From NCBI GenBank assembly GCA_030280995.1, contig JASXTE010000163.1, positions 1-64,000 of the forward strand: DNA of 64,000 bases, given 5' to 3'. A model generated the notes under the pieces. That model saw only the letters and a program-made list of their open reading frames with translations. It searched no databases and was not told where the DNA came from. Position 1 is the first letter of the stretch; every line of letters starts with the position of its first letter. This DNA comes from Hemileia vastatrix (Eukaryota; Basidiomycota; Pucciniomycetes; Pucciniales; Zaghouaniaceae). Position numbers and translations under genes: made by a program. Below are positions 35,547-47,461 of the stretch, piece after piece.

Positions 35547-35789
35547 ACGTCCTACGTGACCGAGAAGCTGGTATGAGTGAACTCAAATCGGTTCCTTTTT
35601 CTTGTGACTTTATTGGCGATTCGAGATCGATGAGACTGTTTCCAAGACCAACGAGTGGGGCTTCATGCAAGTCGTCACTGCAATTAATATAGAGGAGAGA
35701 CACTGTGATTCCTCGTCTCTGATATGCGAATACTGTTACAAGAGTGAATGATAATGTCTGGAGGAGAAACGGAACGAAGTTTGCAAAAG

Positions 35790-38450
35790 CTATTTCTTTC
35801 TAGGAAGAGAAGGCGGTCCCATCGAACCAGGAGCAGAAGAAGAAGTCGAGGCTCCCAAATTCGAGCCTGGGAGAATTCCCTTTCCAGCTCCTGGTAAAAG
35901 AGAAAATTGACCTTCCTGGAACCTGAAAAAGATAGAGACAAGGGAAATCAGATAAGAGACCAAGAAGGTTGAGTCAGATATGAGAACCGAAAGCAAATCA
36001 AGCTGTTTACTACCTTTGTTCCTAGGATCGACTCACCATTTAGCGTTAGCATCGTCTACTTTCTTCTGACGAGATGGATCCACCAACTCGATACCTTGAA
36101 TCGGAGTGAAAGAAAGTGAAGAAGCAGTTCCAGAAGTTTCCCCACCTCCATAACTTGAAGACGAAGAAGAGGCAGCTTTGAGGTTCGCCAGTCTGTTCTG
36201 ATTCTTCTTTGACATTTTGGCTGTTGAAAAGGGATTGAGACGCAGAGGATCAAAGAAAAGAAATATGAGACGAAAGACCTCAAGTTCAAGAGAGGCAATG
36301 AAAAGGTGTTAGCAAGACTCACCTTTGCCTCTAGACTCTGCAGCAGCAGCTCTAATCTTTCCACTAGCTGTACTATTAATCATTCCAAGACCACGAGTTT
36401 CATCGAAAGCTCCAGTTTCTTCTTCTTCCTTTCCGAATTCCACTCTATTCTGCATTTTACGAAGTTCAGTCATTCCAGCTGCTTCCTTTGCCTTTCGAGC
36501 TCTGGATGGACGAGAGAGAGAGAGAGAAACAAGACGAGAAAACCAAAGCAAGGTCAGAAGATTCCAAACACTTGGATTAACCAAAGAAACCACGTCATTT
36601 TGAACAGAGTTCCTCATTTTGGCTCACCTTCTTCCACCTCTTCTATTCTTTTTCCCACCTTCCTTAGGAACAGGTAAAGCCTTTGTCATTTTAGCAGGAG
36701 GAGGTTCCTGTAATTTTTCCAATTTCTTTTCCAATTCCTCTCTCAATTTCTTTCCATAACTACCATCTCTAGCACTTGCGTTTGCGTCCATTCTAGCAGT
36801 CAAAAGAGCTTTGGCAGAAACGATCCTTTGAGCTTGTCTATGATAATCTTCGGAAACGTTTTGAACCAATTCGGATTGGAAAATGAAACCATTGTGTCTA
36901 CCAGAGAAAGCGGTCGAGAAACCAGTGGAGACTTTCTTGGAAGCTCCTAGAAGCTACAAAAGGAGAGGAGGAGGGGGATAGGGGAGGGGAGGGGAGAAGA
37001 GGAGAAGGGTGATGATGGGTTCAGTCCTTCGATTAGATACGAGTTGGAGAATTCGAGATGGCTACCTACTCACATGAACATTACAAGCTGGAATCTTACT
37101 CAATCCTGTAAGACCTCCGGCAACACCCAGAAGTTTGGTCGCTACTCTAGTACCAACGACAGCCGATAGATTAGGAGCGATGAACGTCATTCTCGACTCT
37201 ACGTATTGTAAAATCTGTGAAACGCAAAGAACGGAGAAAAAAAGATCAATCACAGTCTCAACGTCTGCACAAGATCTTTCAGCTGTAGACTTTCCGTAAC
37301 TCACCTTCCTCCTAGCAGATTCCAAATCGTAAACCAAATCACAAGCTTCAGTGACTCTTTCCCATTCTTCTTGAGGGAGAGATTTCCCGGTAGTTGTAGA
37401 AGCAGTCATACTGATTACGACTACAGTTCCATGAGGTAAGATTCCTTCTAGTTTGGCTTTGGTCATGTCCTTTGAGAAAAGGGGGAAGAGGGAAAAGAGA
37501 CAGAAGAGATCCCGTTAGTACCTCGCATGTGTGTGTTTGAGAGAGAGAGACTCACCTCTTCGTTTCCAATCGCTTTGACAGCTTGAACGAATTCCCAAGG
37601 ATTGAGAATCAAAGTTTCCAATTCTGGGAATCTTGGTGAATAATGATCTCGAATGAACTTAAAAAGGAAGAGAAGAGAGAAACAGGTCAATCAGCAAAAG
37701 AAAACGAAAGACTTTGGATTGAAAACCAAAACTCTTCACCACTCTAATCCTCAACTTTAATGGACACTCACCTTGTGTACGACCATGATTTCGTTATCTA
37801 CATCGACGGCCAGATTGTTGGCTCTAACGATGAGCTGATATTCTGGAGATTCCTCCAAGACGCCTTCTACGTCCGGTTCTGGTTGAGCTGCGTAAACGTC
37901 GATTGCCTGGTGATGCGTTTCAGGAAATTAGAGATTAGAAAAGAAGAATTGAAGAATCAGAAGGATTGCTTCGAATCCGATAGCCTTATTCAAGAGAGAC
38001 ACTTCATCCTTCTCTCAATCCAGCTACCTGTCTACTTCTACTCCCAATCGTACTCACCTCCATGACTTCCTTCATTTTGGAACTATTCTTCAATTTACTG
38101 ACGTTGTTTACGCTCTTCTCATTCTTTAGATCCATTTGTTCCACTTGATCTTGATCCATTTCATCACTCGGTTTGACTGCATTCTTTCCCAATTTGAACT
38201 CTTTCTCTCCATCTCCGTCCTCATCTGCATCCTCTTCACCATCTTTCATTTCTTGATCTTCTTGATCATCATCATCGCCATCCAGAAGATCTGCTAGATC
38301 GTCATCGTAGTTTGGATCTGAAGCTTTACGTTTACCATTCGATGAAGATTGATGATTGTTCCCATTGGATTCTTGATCTTGGTCTTGTCGTTGATCGTTC
38401 TCCTCGTCTGATGCGAAGTCTGCTAGCAACTCGTCTGCTAAGCTGGCCAT
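35790..38450 (-). CDS. PRP31: U4/U6 snRNP protein Prp31
   Basis: Prp31 bridges U4 snRNA, Snu13 and the U5 snRNP in the tri-snRNP and is needed for spliceosome assembly. The ATG at 38450 starts [15 protein letters not shown] with long acidic stretches ([15 protein letters not shown]). The NOP5/NOP56-like core follows across introns: [17 protein letters not shown], then [19 protein letters not shown], then the Nop domain ([38 protein letters not shown]) and [12 protein letters not shown]. The C-terminal Prp31 domain has MNKMQ-like [14 protein letters not shown] and [16 protein letters not shown]. It ends [14 protein letters not shown]...PRKK. At least seven introns are present and all joins tested were in frame. 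Length and motif order fit the family well. It is divergent from the MIM1-like gene. Confidence 0.93.
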
Positions 38451-38571
38451 TTTGACAAGATGATAACGAGAGATTGGATGATGGTGGATGGTGGAGAGGG
38501 AAGATTGGAGACTGTGCTTCTTCTCCTTCAACTGCTCTTCAATCTATCTTCCAATTCAAGAATGAATCCCA

Positions 38572-39529
38572 ATTCAAGCTCAAGTTCAGCTCGGAATGGC
38601 TCACAAGATGCTACGAGTCCAGCTTCAACCTCTTCATCATCCGACAGAGTCGACCCTCAAATGACAGCTTCGACAATCTCTCATCTAGAATTGCCTCCTT
38701 CCTCTTCTACTTCTACTACTTCCTCCAATAACAACTATCTAGCTCCACCCGGTTCTTCTTCTCCATCTGCTTCAGCTTCAGGAACAGCTGTTGGAGACGA
38801 TTCAGCCCTAGACGCTCTACTTCTAGCTCATCAGAGAGATGCTTCCTCAGACTCGATAGCAGATAACAGTACACAGGAATCAACAGCAGCAAGTCATTCT
38901 CATTCTCATCATCATCATCATCATCTACATCATGCAAAAGGAACAACAGCACAAACTGGTGCTCCAACTACCACGACTTCAAAGCAAGGTCAATCAGAAA
39001 CGGTTCCTACGGTCTCTTCAACTGGAATGCCCAGATTCTTACCTCGAAAGACTTCAAATTCATCAATTCAACCTCTTCAGAAATATCACAACAAGGTGAT
39101 GAAAACCTGAATGGAAATGGCAATTCAAATTCAGGTTCTCCATTAGCTCCTTCAGGTTCACTTTTACTAGCTGCTTTCTCTTCAAATCCTTTACCTATTT
39201 CCAGAAGGTTTTCTCTAATCTTAGCTGCTATGGCCGTCAATTTAGGTTTACCTTTTCTTAATGGTGTCATGTTAGGTTTTGGAGAAATCTTTGCAAGAGC
39301 CATTTTGGCTCCTATGTTCGGTTTGGCTCCAAGTCTTAATCAAGCTGGTACTGCAGGAGGAGGAGGAGGTTTAGCTCCAAGTCCAAGTGATGTTGGTCCT
39401 AGAAGACCTACTGGAAGTGGAGTCGGAATTGGTTTCAATGCTAGTAGGATAGGAAGGGACAAAGATGGAAGTTGGTCTAGAGCTGGAACTGCTCAATTGG
39501 AAAGTGTAGGGTTGGAAAGTAAGAGGTAG
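38572..39529 (+). CDS. MIM1: Mim1/Tom13-like mitochondrial outer-membrane import protein
   Basis: Mim1 inserts single-span and multi-span alpha-helical proteins into the mitochondrial outer membrane and helps assemble the TOM complex. The diagnostic part is SLILAAMAVNLGLPFLNGVM followed by LGFGEIF and ARAILAP, a single membrane helix with glycines matching the family. A very Ser/Thr/His-rich N-terminal region (including SHSHSHHHHHHLHH) precedes it and a Gly-rich C-terminus follows. The N-terminal frame (38572-39110) and the helix-bearing frame (open through 39529) differ, so a join is needed between about 39000 and 39100. Either an intron with a non-standard GTCAAT donor ending at ...CTCTTCAG near 39078 or a one-base indel would do. 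The fungal core is normally short, so the long low-complexity N-terminus is unusual. Confidence 0.72.
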
Positions 39530-40598
39530 AAAAGGATGGTCTTTTCTCTCCTGGATTCAAAGTAAAGTTGATGCTTAAGCTAGTGAGTATACACGAGTTT
39601 TATTGGTGGAGATCCTCGAATTGTAGGGTTGTAGAGGAGGAGAAAGAACGCATACATCTCAAGGTCTTCTCCAGAGTTGGAAATCGAGCTCTCTTGATCT
39701 AGTCTTTCCTTTCCGCCGACGTCTCTGTCTTTTAGAGATGACCTCCTTTTTGATCTTGTATGGGAACTTCTACAAAAAAGAAAGGCAATTACTGACTTAT
39801 TACTCTTCTCGCCTCTTCTTTACAAAAAAAGCAAGTCTTATTCTTCAGTGCCTCGCTCTGATTTGGAATTTCACAATCGCATTCCGATTCGAATCCCATT
39901 CCTTCAATTCGCCTCAATGACTACCTTCAAGGCATCTAGATTTCCTTGCTTTTCTCTCCACTCCACCGCTCTTGACGAAATGAAGTTCTTTCTGACACTT
40001 CAATTCCACATTCGCAACCACCATTTCTCATCTAGCAAGTTCAGAAACTCACAATCTTTCTCTGTATATAGAACTTACAATGTAAAGTTGCCCTGCATTT
40101 CTCTCGTCGAAAGACAAGATCGACTCTTATGAACTGTGATCTCACAACATGAGAAAAAAGAAGAATTGTCCATTGGATTTTTATTTAAGAAATGTGTTTC
40201 TAACCGATCAAAGAGAAAAAGAGACTTTTCGAGGTACGAAAGACGAGAAGGAAGTGGAGAGAAAAGAAAGTTAACAGAAGATTTGTTTACAATAAAGAAA
40301 AGGATTAAAAAAGGTGGAAAAAGATGCGAAGATTCGATGGTCTTGAAATGAGAGTTTGTTGACTTTTTGGAGATCTTCGGTATGAGATGGGATTTGGTGT
40401 ATCAACACGAGACTTGACAAAAGTAAAGTAAGAGCAAAAGAAAAGCAAGACAGAAGAGAAGAGAGAGAGACAGAGACGACTATGTACGGGGACTTCGAAA
40501 CGTCCATGAAACAACGTCTTCATTTGAAACCGACTTGGAATATGGACTAGGCTTTGCTATTTACAAGACTTGACTGGTTGATAATGAATGAATTGAGT
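39530..40598. other. Intergenic region with no recognised gene
   Basis: About 1.07 kb lies between converging 3' ends of the MIM1-like gene and the ligase/glycosidase fusion. Open frames on both strands are shorter than about 95 codons and rich in Phe/Ser/Lys, without motifs. It is longer than most gaps here. Confidence 0.45.
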
Positions 40599-43500
40599 CT
40601 ATAAGAGTGAGAATCCTAGAGCTAGACCTCCAATTAAAAGAGCACCATAACGATTGAGATTCAAAGTGTTTGCAGAATTCTCGTTTCCAGTTCCTGGTCC
40701 ATTCAAACCAGTTATATTACCGCTATGATAATCACGTCTTGCAGACATCAATAATAGATTAAACGCCAAAGATTCAGCAGAGGTTGGACCTGGAGTCGTG
40801 AAACCTAGAGCGTAAACACTGTCAACACCTTCATAGACTCCAATCGGTGAGACTTTGTTCTGAACAGTTTGATAGATTTGTTCCGCTTGTTCTATGTGTT
40901 GAGCGTAATCTGGTGACATTGAGGCCAGACGGAAGGTTGCGTCTGGCGAAAAGTGAGAGAAGAGATGGAAGAATGAAGGTGAGAATGAGTCGTTGAAGAG
41001 TTTGGAGGGTCGATTTGTATCGATACTCACAAGCGATAATGGCAGATCCACTAGCATCATTGAATTCGGTAGTAGCATTGATATAATTGTGGAACAAACC
41101 AGATCCTTGATCCAAGAAAGGATAAGCAGCGTCCAAGATTTCATTTGTCCAATTTGCCAAATCAGTCTTTTGTTGAACCATCTGATCAGAGAAAGGAGAT
41201 TGAGCAATAGAAGCTAGTACTCTGACCATTCCAGCTGTAGACCATCCATTTCCAGTTGCCCAAGCTCCAGTATCTGAGTTGGTAATGTTGGTAGAATTGT
41301 AAATGTGCATGAACATGTTCTCACCAGGACCTTCTTGGATTCTCAATAGATCACGGTAGAGTTTGATTTGATCGTAAGCCAGTTGAAGTAAGGTTTGATT
41401 GGAAGTATAAAGACCGTAAGCTGCCAAGAAAGGTGGTAACATGTAAAGAGAATCACTCCATACTTCTTGAGTGTTGATACGCTGTTTTTGACAAAATGAG
41501 AGAGAGATAACGATCAGGCTTGGGACGACGAGGGGAAGAGACAGTTTCGAAATTGCCCCTTTTCTTATTCCTCTCCTTCTCGTCTCTCTTTCCAGAAACT
41601 CACCTGAGAAATAGCTCCGTTTGGTAATCTAACGACGTCGTTCAAGACATAATCCAATTGTCTCTGAGCAGATCTAGCATACATTCCAGTACCCACCACT
41701 CCATCATTCAATTGACCACTGACAAAAGCAGACAATAAAATCCCTTCACCCATAGAAGCTGAATCCAAACTAGAACCAGTCGACATGTTGCCGCCAGGCT
41801 CATCCCCAGTGACATAGACTCCCAATCTTCCCAAACCATCTTGAGTGATACTAGATCTATAAGCCAAAGAAATGACACTCCAAGGAGGATGAGAACCAAT
41901 TTGTGAAGTATCGATATGATTAGGTCTAAAAGGAGGACCATTTTTCTCTCCGTTGAAAACCGACCATTGACCATGTTCGAATTCTAATAAGGCGGATTGA
42001 GCAGTTCCTTGTTCCCATGTAGCTCGAGGTGAAGACAACATTCCCATTCTACAAACGTTTGCTAGAGTGTTGTTTGGTGAATAGTTCTCTCTCTTGATTA
42101 ATTGTTGAGTATTTGTTGAGGATGCTGCTTGAACCATTGAAATTAAACCTAGGAACAATGAAGTTGAAGTCAATAGATGAGAACCTGTTTTACGACTTGT
42201 CTTTTGATGAGATTTCTTGTTTAAATTTGGACTGTACAGCAAATCATTCTTGTTTGAATCTGAAGATTCCAAGACTATCAAAGTACCATTGGATCTCATT
42301 TGACCTAGATCTGAAGTTCCGAACCATTCTTCTTCTCCAGCTTCCTCCAGATTAGTAACTGTTTTACCTCTAACAAAGATTTCGCCCAAGAAATCTCCCT
42401 TTTCGCCATTCTTGTCCTGATCTTTTTGATTGATTTTCAAACCTTGAGATTTCATCGTCGTTGAATCATCGGACAAGATCAATTCCAAAGATACTGAAGG
42501 TGGACCAGAATGAGAAGGAGTCTCTTCATTGGAAGTAGAGAAAGCTTGTAGATCCAAAGTATGAGAAGCAGTGATTGGAGAAACTACCAAAGCTGGTTTG
42601 CTGGATTTGTTAGAGAATAAGACTTGAGATGGATTGTAAGAATTGATTACTGAACATCCTACGAAAGATCTTAGATCATCTAATAAAGATTGAGAGATCT
42701 GATTTCCAGATCCTTGTACAGAAATGAACCTTAATGAATCACTCTTAGTCTTCTTTCTTAAAAAGTCGAAGAATAACTTGTCCCAGACTGTATTCTTTGA
42801 ATTGTTTCCATGACGTAACGAAACCAATTTAGATCTGAAAGCCAAATTGGACAATGCAGACGAAGAACGATTACTCTTGTTCATCAAAGTAGAGGTCAAG
42901 ATAGAAGAAGCTTTAGGAGTCGAATAAATCAAAGTAGGATTAGATTCTAGAGATTTCAAAACGTTTTGCTCATCGATAGTCGAACGAACCAAAGTAGATC
43001 CAGTATAAATCGATAATAAATCCAAAATCAATCCAGAAGGATGTCTAGAAGAAATCAAAAGATCATCTTGAACATCACTCAAGATCAAAATCGAATCCTT
43101 GACAGTTGGGATTTTATCAGCTGGGAATAAAGCCAATTGAGAAGTCAGACCAGAAGTCAAATTCTCTTGATAAATTGCAACGTAACCTGCTTTTGAACCC
43201 ATCCAATAATGAGAATGAATGGATCTCAATCTCTTTTCTTCTTCATCTTGATCTTGATCTGATTCTTGGAATGGAGTGGATTGATCGAATTGTTTTCCAA
43301 CTTGTAGAATGTCATCGAATGAAAGGACTTGGAATTGATTTTTGGAATAAATTGAAGTCGAATTGGAAATGAAGAATTTCAATTCATCTACTTGTTCTGC
43401 TTCATCTACGATTAGAACTGAACTTGGATCCAAGATTGATAGAGATAGGATTCCATTCAATAGATTCTCATCTTTCAATGATCCCAAGAATAAAGCATTG

Positions 43501-44066
43501 ATCAATGAACCATTTAAACCTTTTGGAATATGATTTGGTAAATCACCAACATTATCAGGAATGACTAAAGCATTATAACCAATTCCTCTTTGATTCCTAT
43601 TCCCACCAGAGCTCAAGATGGAGATCAAACTACCATAACTCTGAGATGAACCAGTATGAATTCCAGTAATCAAATCATTATCACCTTTTAAAATGTTCAA
43701 ACCATTGACTAACCTTTGAGTATCCAACTTTAAAGCTTTGTTACCATTGACTAATCTACCTAGAACATTCCTCTGTTCATCAATCTCTTGACCTCCTGTT
43801 GATGCTATGCTCAAGATTGAATCTGAATCTAGAACCTTTCTTCTTGGTTTGTTTGCCAATTGGAAACCGGCTGGAGAGTTAGAGTTTCTATAGATTGGAG
43901 ATTGAGATTTCAACCTTACCTTTGAAACGTCGGATTGTCTTGATAGAATCAAGGGATGGATCAAAGGGGAATAAGATGGGGAAATGTAGAGGGATAAGGA
44001 TAAAGTTAGGATGATTAGAAGGAGTAGAATCAAAGAAGTGTCATCAATAATTAATGACAAGGACAT
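40599..44066 (-). CDS. Fusion of acyl-CoA-ligase-like (ANL) domain with GH105-like six-hairpin glycosidase
   Basis: Exons 44066-41604, 41481-41031 and 40942-40599 join in frame to about 1085 residues. Residues 8-31 are a membrane anchor. The stretch IHPLILSRQSDVSKVR and IYRNS (36-55) matches the start of a fungal membrane-bound AMP-binding-like family. The ANL fold continues to GEIFVRGKTVTN and TSDLGQMRSNGTL (about 560-600). The ATP P-loop is not recognisable: the equivalent region reads YQENLTSGLTSQLALF. No catalytic lysine follows, so this half looks like a pseudoenzyme. After a basic linker a second hydrophobic segment (LLTSTSLFLGLISMVQAA, ending near residue 647) precedes the glycosidase half: NVCRMGMLSSPRATWEQGTA, SDSLYMLPPFLAAYGLY, GAWATGNGWSTAG, ASGSAIIA. 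These fit GH105/GH88-type unsaturated rhamnogalacturonyl hydrolases. A hydrophobic C-terminus (YGALLIGGLALGFSLL) may be a GPI signal or anchor. No stop, start Met or intergenic sequence separates the halves. Confidence 0.78.
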
Positions 44067-44712
44067 CTTGAGAAGGTAAAACGTTGATTCAGGATGGACC
44101 TTCTTGCCGATTGCTGCGAGGTTGAATTGAGTTACTGATCCCCCTTTCTGTTGAACTCGAGACTTGGATGGGAAGTGAAAGTTGATCTGTACGACTTATT
44201 AAGAATGTAGTTGATGGTAAAGAAAGAGAAGAGAAGAGAGAAGTTTGGGTATAAAAATGCAGAGGTTCAAGAAGAGTCAAGAAAGAAGGGGAGAATGAGT
44301 TCTTGAGTCTCGATCTTCGTCAACAATTCCTTCTCGTCGAAAACAGAATCTTTATGAGATGTAAGAGAGAATTATATAGAGGTTTGAAAAGAGAAAAACC
44401 AAAACATCAGGGAAGAAGTCGCATTCAGCATGCTCATGAATTGAGCATCAGAAGATTAGGGAGGTCCGTCCTACCCTCGAGACACAGCATCTCTCCTCAA
44501 CGAGCAATCGTAGCTCTTCTTGTATTGAAGATTCTCTTATAGAACGTAGATAGTATAGAGATAGTAGGAAATTTTTGATAACGGAAGTAAGCGGACGATG
44601 CATCTATAGAGACGTTCTCGACCCACTTTCGAACTCTCCATCTTACCTTACACTCATTCAACCTCAAATCATCCCTAACTTCCTCATCCTCTAACCCTCG
44701 ACATCTTGCAAC
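44067..44712. other. Divergent promoter region
   Basis: 646 bp between the start codons of the fusion gene and the RING E3 gene. No convincing coding sequence; a small plus-strand frame at 44303-44542 lacks motifs. Confidence 0.45.
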
Positions 44713-47253
44713 ATGTCAATGTTAGCTGGTCTAGCTCTAACGCCCAGGTTAGCAAGAGAGAGAAACTCAAACAACGTCAGCAACAACTCGAATTCGAATT
44801 CTACAGATGTTGAAATGCAATCCCAGCAGCAGACTCCTCAAACGGCATGAAAGGGAAACGTCTGGCAGATCCATCTTGTCAAACATTGGTTCCACTCTAT
44901 CCAATCTACGAGAAAGGGAAAGGGATCAAGATTTAAGAACGGCAGTCAGAAGGGCTGGAAACGTAAGCTATGATGAAAGAGGAGATGTCAGAGAGAGAGA
45001 TATCAGAGGTTTCAGTTCCACTGCTGCTGGTTTCAATCCAAACCAATTGAATAATAGAAATCAAAGTACAAATGGAAACGATTTGGATTTGGAAGCTCAA
45101 GTCATGAATCCACCAAATGATAATCTGTCTATCAACCCTGTGACAACCAATTCCAACACTCCAGCAATCATCAAAGTCAGTACCAAAGTTAGAAAGGAAA
45201 GAGAGGAACAATCCACTTTGTTCGGTCCAAATTTGGCAAATTACTTCAGTTCTGGAGCTTCAACCACTGGTCCTATCAATAGTACCAATCCAAACAATAT
45301 CAATCCAATCCCCACTTCTACCACTTCCATCAACAATCTCAATCATCCTTCCTCATTGACTGATCTAAACAATGGAATTCCAGAAACACCAGCTGCAATT
45401 CCGGAAACTCCAGGAGTTGGAGAAGCAGGTTTCAGTTTTGCAGGTTATAATTCAACCTTGACCAATCAGGCCATTCAACAGAAGAAATTGAGATTGGGAT
45501 CAAGAGGTAGAGCTAGAGGGGCAAGTCTTTCAGGTTTGTCTCAATCTCTGGAGAATTCGGAATCGATTTTGAATTTGAATAAAGCTTATAATAGAGGTGA
45601 GAATGGAACCGGAGAGGAATCTTTGGGTTCGGAATCTATTACCATGGCTGAAGGAATCGAAATTGAAACTCTGAAAAAGTGGATTGAGAAATCTTCGGGT
45701 TGTGGTCCTTTGACACTTAACTCTGAGAATGGTAATGGCAATGTAGGAGGAGGAAGTGGATTAGAGATTGGGAATGCAGTTTGTTCGACTTTACAAGCTT
45801 TCGTCAATTTGAAGAGAAACACCATCAGATTAACAACAACAGCCACTTCAAATTCAGATTCAAACATTCAAACTTCACTTCCAGCCGAAACCACAGTCGA
45901 TGTAGCTCCAAGTCCCAACCTTTCTTCTCCACCGACGTCACCTTTAGTTGGACAAGAATCCAAAGTAGGAGGAGGAGCAGTGACAATCGATCATCCACTT
46001 TCATCAACAACCGAAAATCCAACTTCTTCTTCTTCTTCATTGTCAAATCCAACTCATCTATTGCATTTCGAATATGATTGTGCTTCACCTTCGGCATCCA
46101 TTCAAATCTTCGTTAGAGCTAGTAGGAAACATGGTTCTTGGTCTACTTGGCAAGCCAAACAACAATTGTTGGAATCTCAACAACAAGCTTCAACATCTAA
46201 ACAAGATCAGGAAGATGGTTTACCAAAAGGTCCTCCACCTCATGTTCTTGGTTGGCCAGTTTATTTCAACAAATTGAAAAAAGGTTTTGGTAAACCTAAT
46301 AAAGCTGAATTGAATCTTAGATTGAACCTTTATGCTCCACCAAGTACTAATAGCGCTAACGCTGAAGTAGCAGTGGCTTCAAACGACGGAATAGTTGAGA
46401 AAGAGAAGTTCACGGGTGGAATGGGATTGGAGGAAATCATGACTACAGATCAATTCATAGAACCTAATTCTACTCGACCTATTCAAGAAATTAATCCTAT
46501 TCAGAATTTGAATTTAAGTCCAAACGCTAATGAGAATTTGGAAAATAAAGTCAAGGATTTGAAAGAGAAAGAAAAGGGAAATGAGAATAAAGATAATAAT
46601 AATACTAGAGAAACTCTGAAAATCGCTTTGGTCGTTGAAGCTTTAGATGAAGACTTCAAACCTTTGAAGGAACCAAATTTACAAACTACTTATTTGAGAA
46701 TGAGTTCGAATAGTTTCAATGATGTTGGGAATAGGATTTGGAGCGTTCAAGTTGAAGGACAAGAAGCTGAGGTGAGAAAGAGGGTCTTGTCTTTGTCTTT
46801 CTCATTCCCCTTTCTCCTTCTCGATACTTCCCCTTGAATTCTGACTAGAAGTCATCTTTCCCCTCCCATCTTTTTCCTGTTCAGATTGGTGTTCATCGAT
46901 TCCAACTTCAAGAACTCTACGGTTTATCCACCAGACCACCACCAGTAAGAACCATTGAAGCATCGGAATCGGTTCCTTTGGAAGAAGGTGAAGATCCAAC
47001 TACTATTGCAACTCAAGCAACGACAACTTTACCACCAGTAGCTGCCGATTTCGAAGGTTCAAATGGTTCGGAATGTTTGATTTGTTTGTCTTCTCCTCCA
47101 ACTACCTTGTTATTACCTTGCACTCATGGTTTATGTTTGGAATGTGCGGTTCAATTGAGAGATAGTACCAAAGCTACTAGAGAAAGTGAAAGGAGGAGAG
47201 GTAGAGCTCCTAGAAGGAAATACGCTTGTCCCGTTTGTAGAAGAGGTGAGTTT

Positions 47254-47328
<75 letters not shown>

Positions 47329-47461
47329 CATTTATTCACTGATTGAACTAATGATTCTTCTTTGGATTTCTTTTATTCTTGATCTCAATTACTCAGGTTA
47401 TGTCTCTATGTTACATTTATCTCCTGCAAACGAGAAAGAATCAGCTCAGAACAGAGCGTAG
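44713..47461 (+). CDS. Mahogunin/RNF157-type RING E3 ubiquitin ligase
   Basis: Exon 1 (44713-44747) joins across a 85-nt intron with a GTTAGC donor to exon 2 at 44833, giving MSMLAGLALTPR|LLKRHERETSGRS. A long Asn/Ser/Thr-rich region follows. The MGRN1-like N-domain then reads LHFEYDCASPSASIQIFVRA, HVLGWPVYFNKLKKGFGK, LKIALVVEAL and IGVHRFQLQELYGLS, split by an intron near 46771-46885. The C3HC4 RING is CLICLSSPPTTLLLPCTHGL, CLECAVQL and ACPVCRR, with a basic insert between the third and last zinc pairs. The last intron (47246-47396) holds a long GA repeat. With the GTGAGT donor the final exon reads in a different frame from YVSMLHLS, which is what the family has, so the last codons are uncertain. 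Relatives act as membrane-trafficking E3 ligases. Confidence 0.75.
47257..47327 (+). repeat. (GA)n microsatellite in an intron
   Basis: About 35 uninterrupted GA units lie just inside the 5' end of the last intron of the RING gene, about ten bases after the donor. Confidence 0.95.

Noticed and set aside
35570..35590. Primer-binding site (tggtatgag) for a full retrotransposon
   Set aside because: The match to the usual tRNA-Met complement is weak and no gag/pol frames follow.
41482..41603. Stop after the long open frame of the fusion gene
   Set aside because: This is read-through into an intron with GTGAGT donor; the next exon (RINTQEVWSDSLY) continues the glycosidase domain.
44303..44542. 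Plus-strand open frame in the divergent promoter region
   Set aside because: Short, highly basic, no motif, and no splice partners.
44753..44806. Apparent stop in the RING gene leader suggesting a frameshift
   Set aside because: An intron 44748-44832 joins MSMLAGLALTPR to LLKRHERET in frame, so no frameshift is needed.
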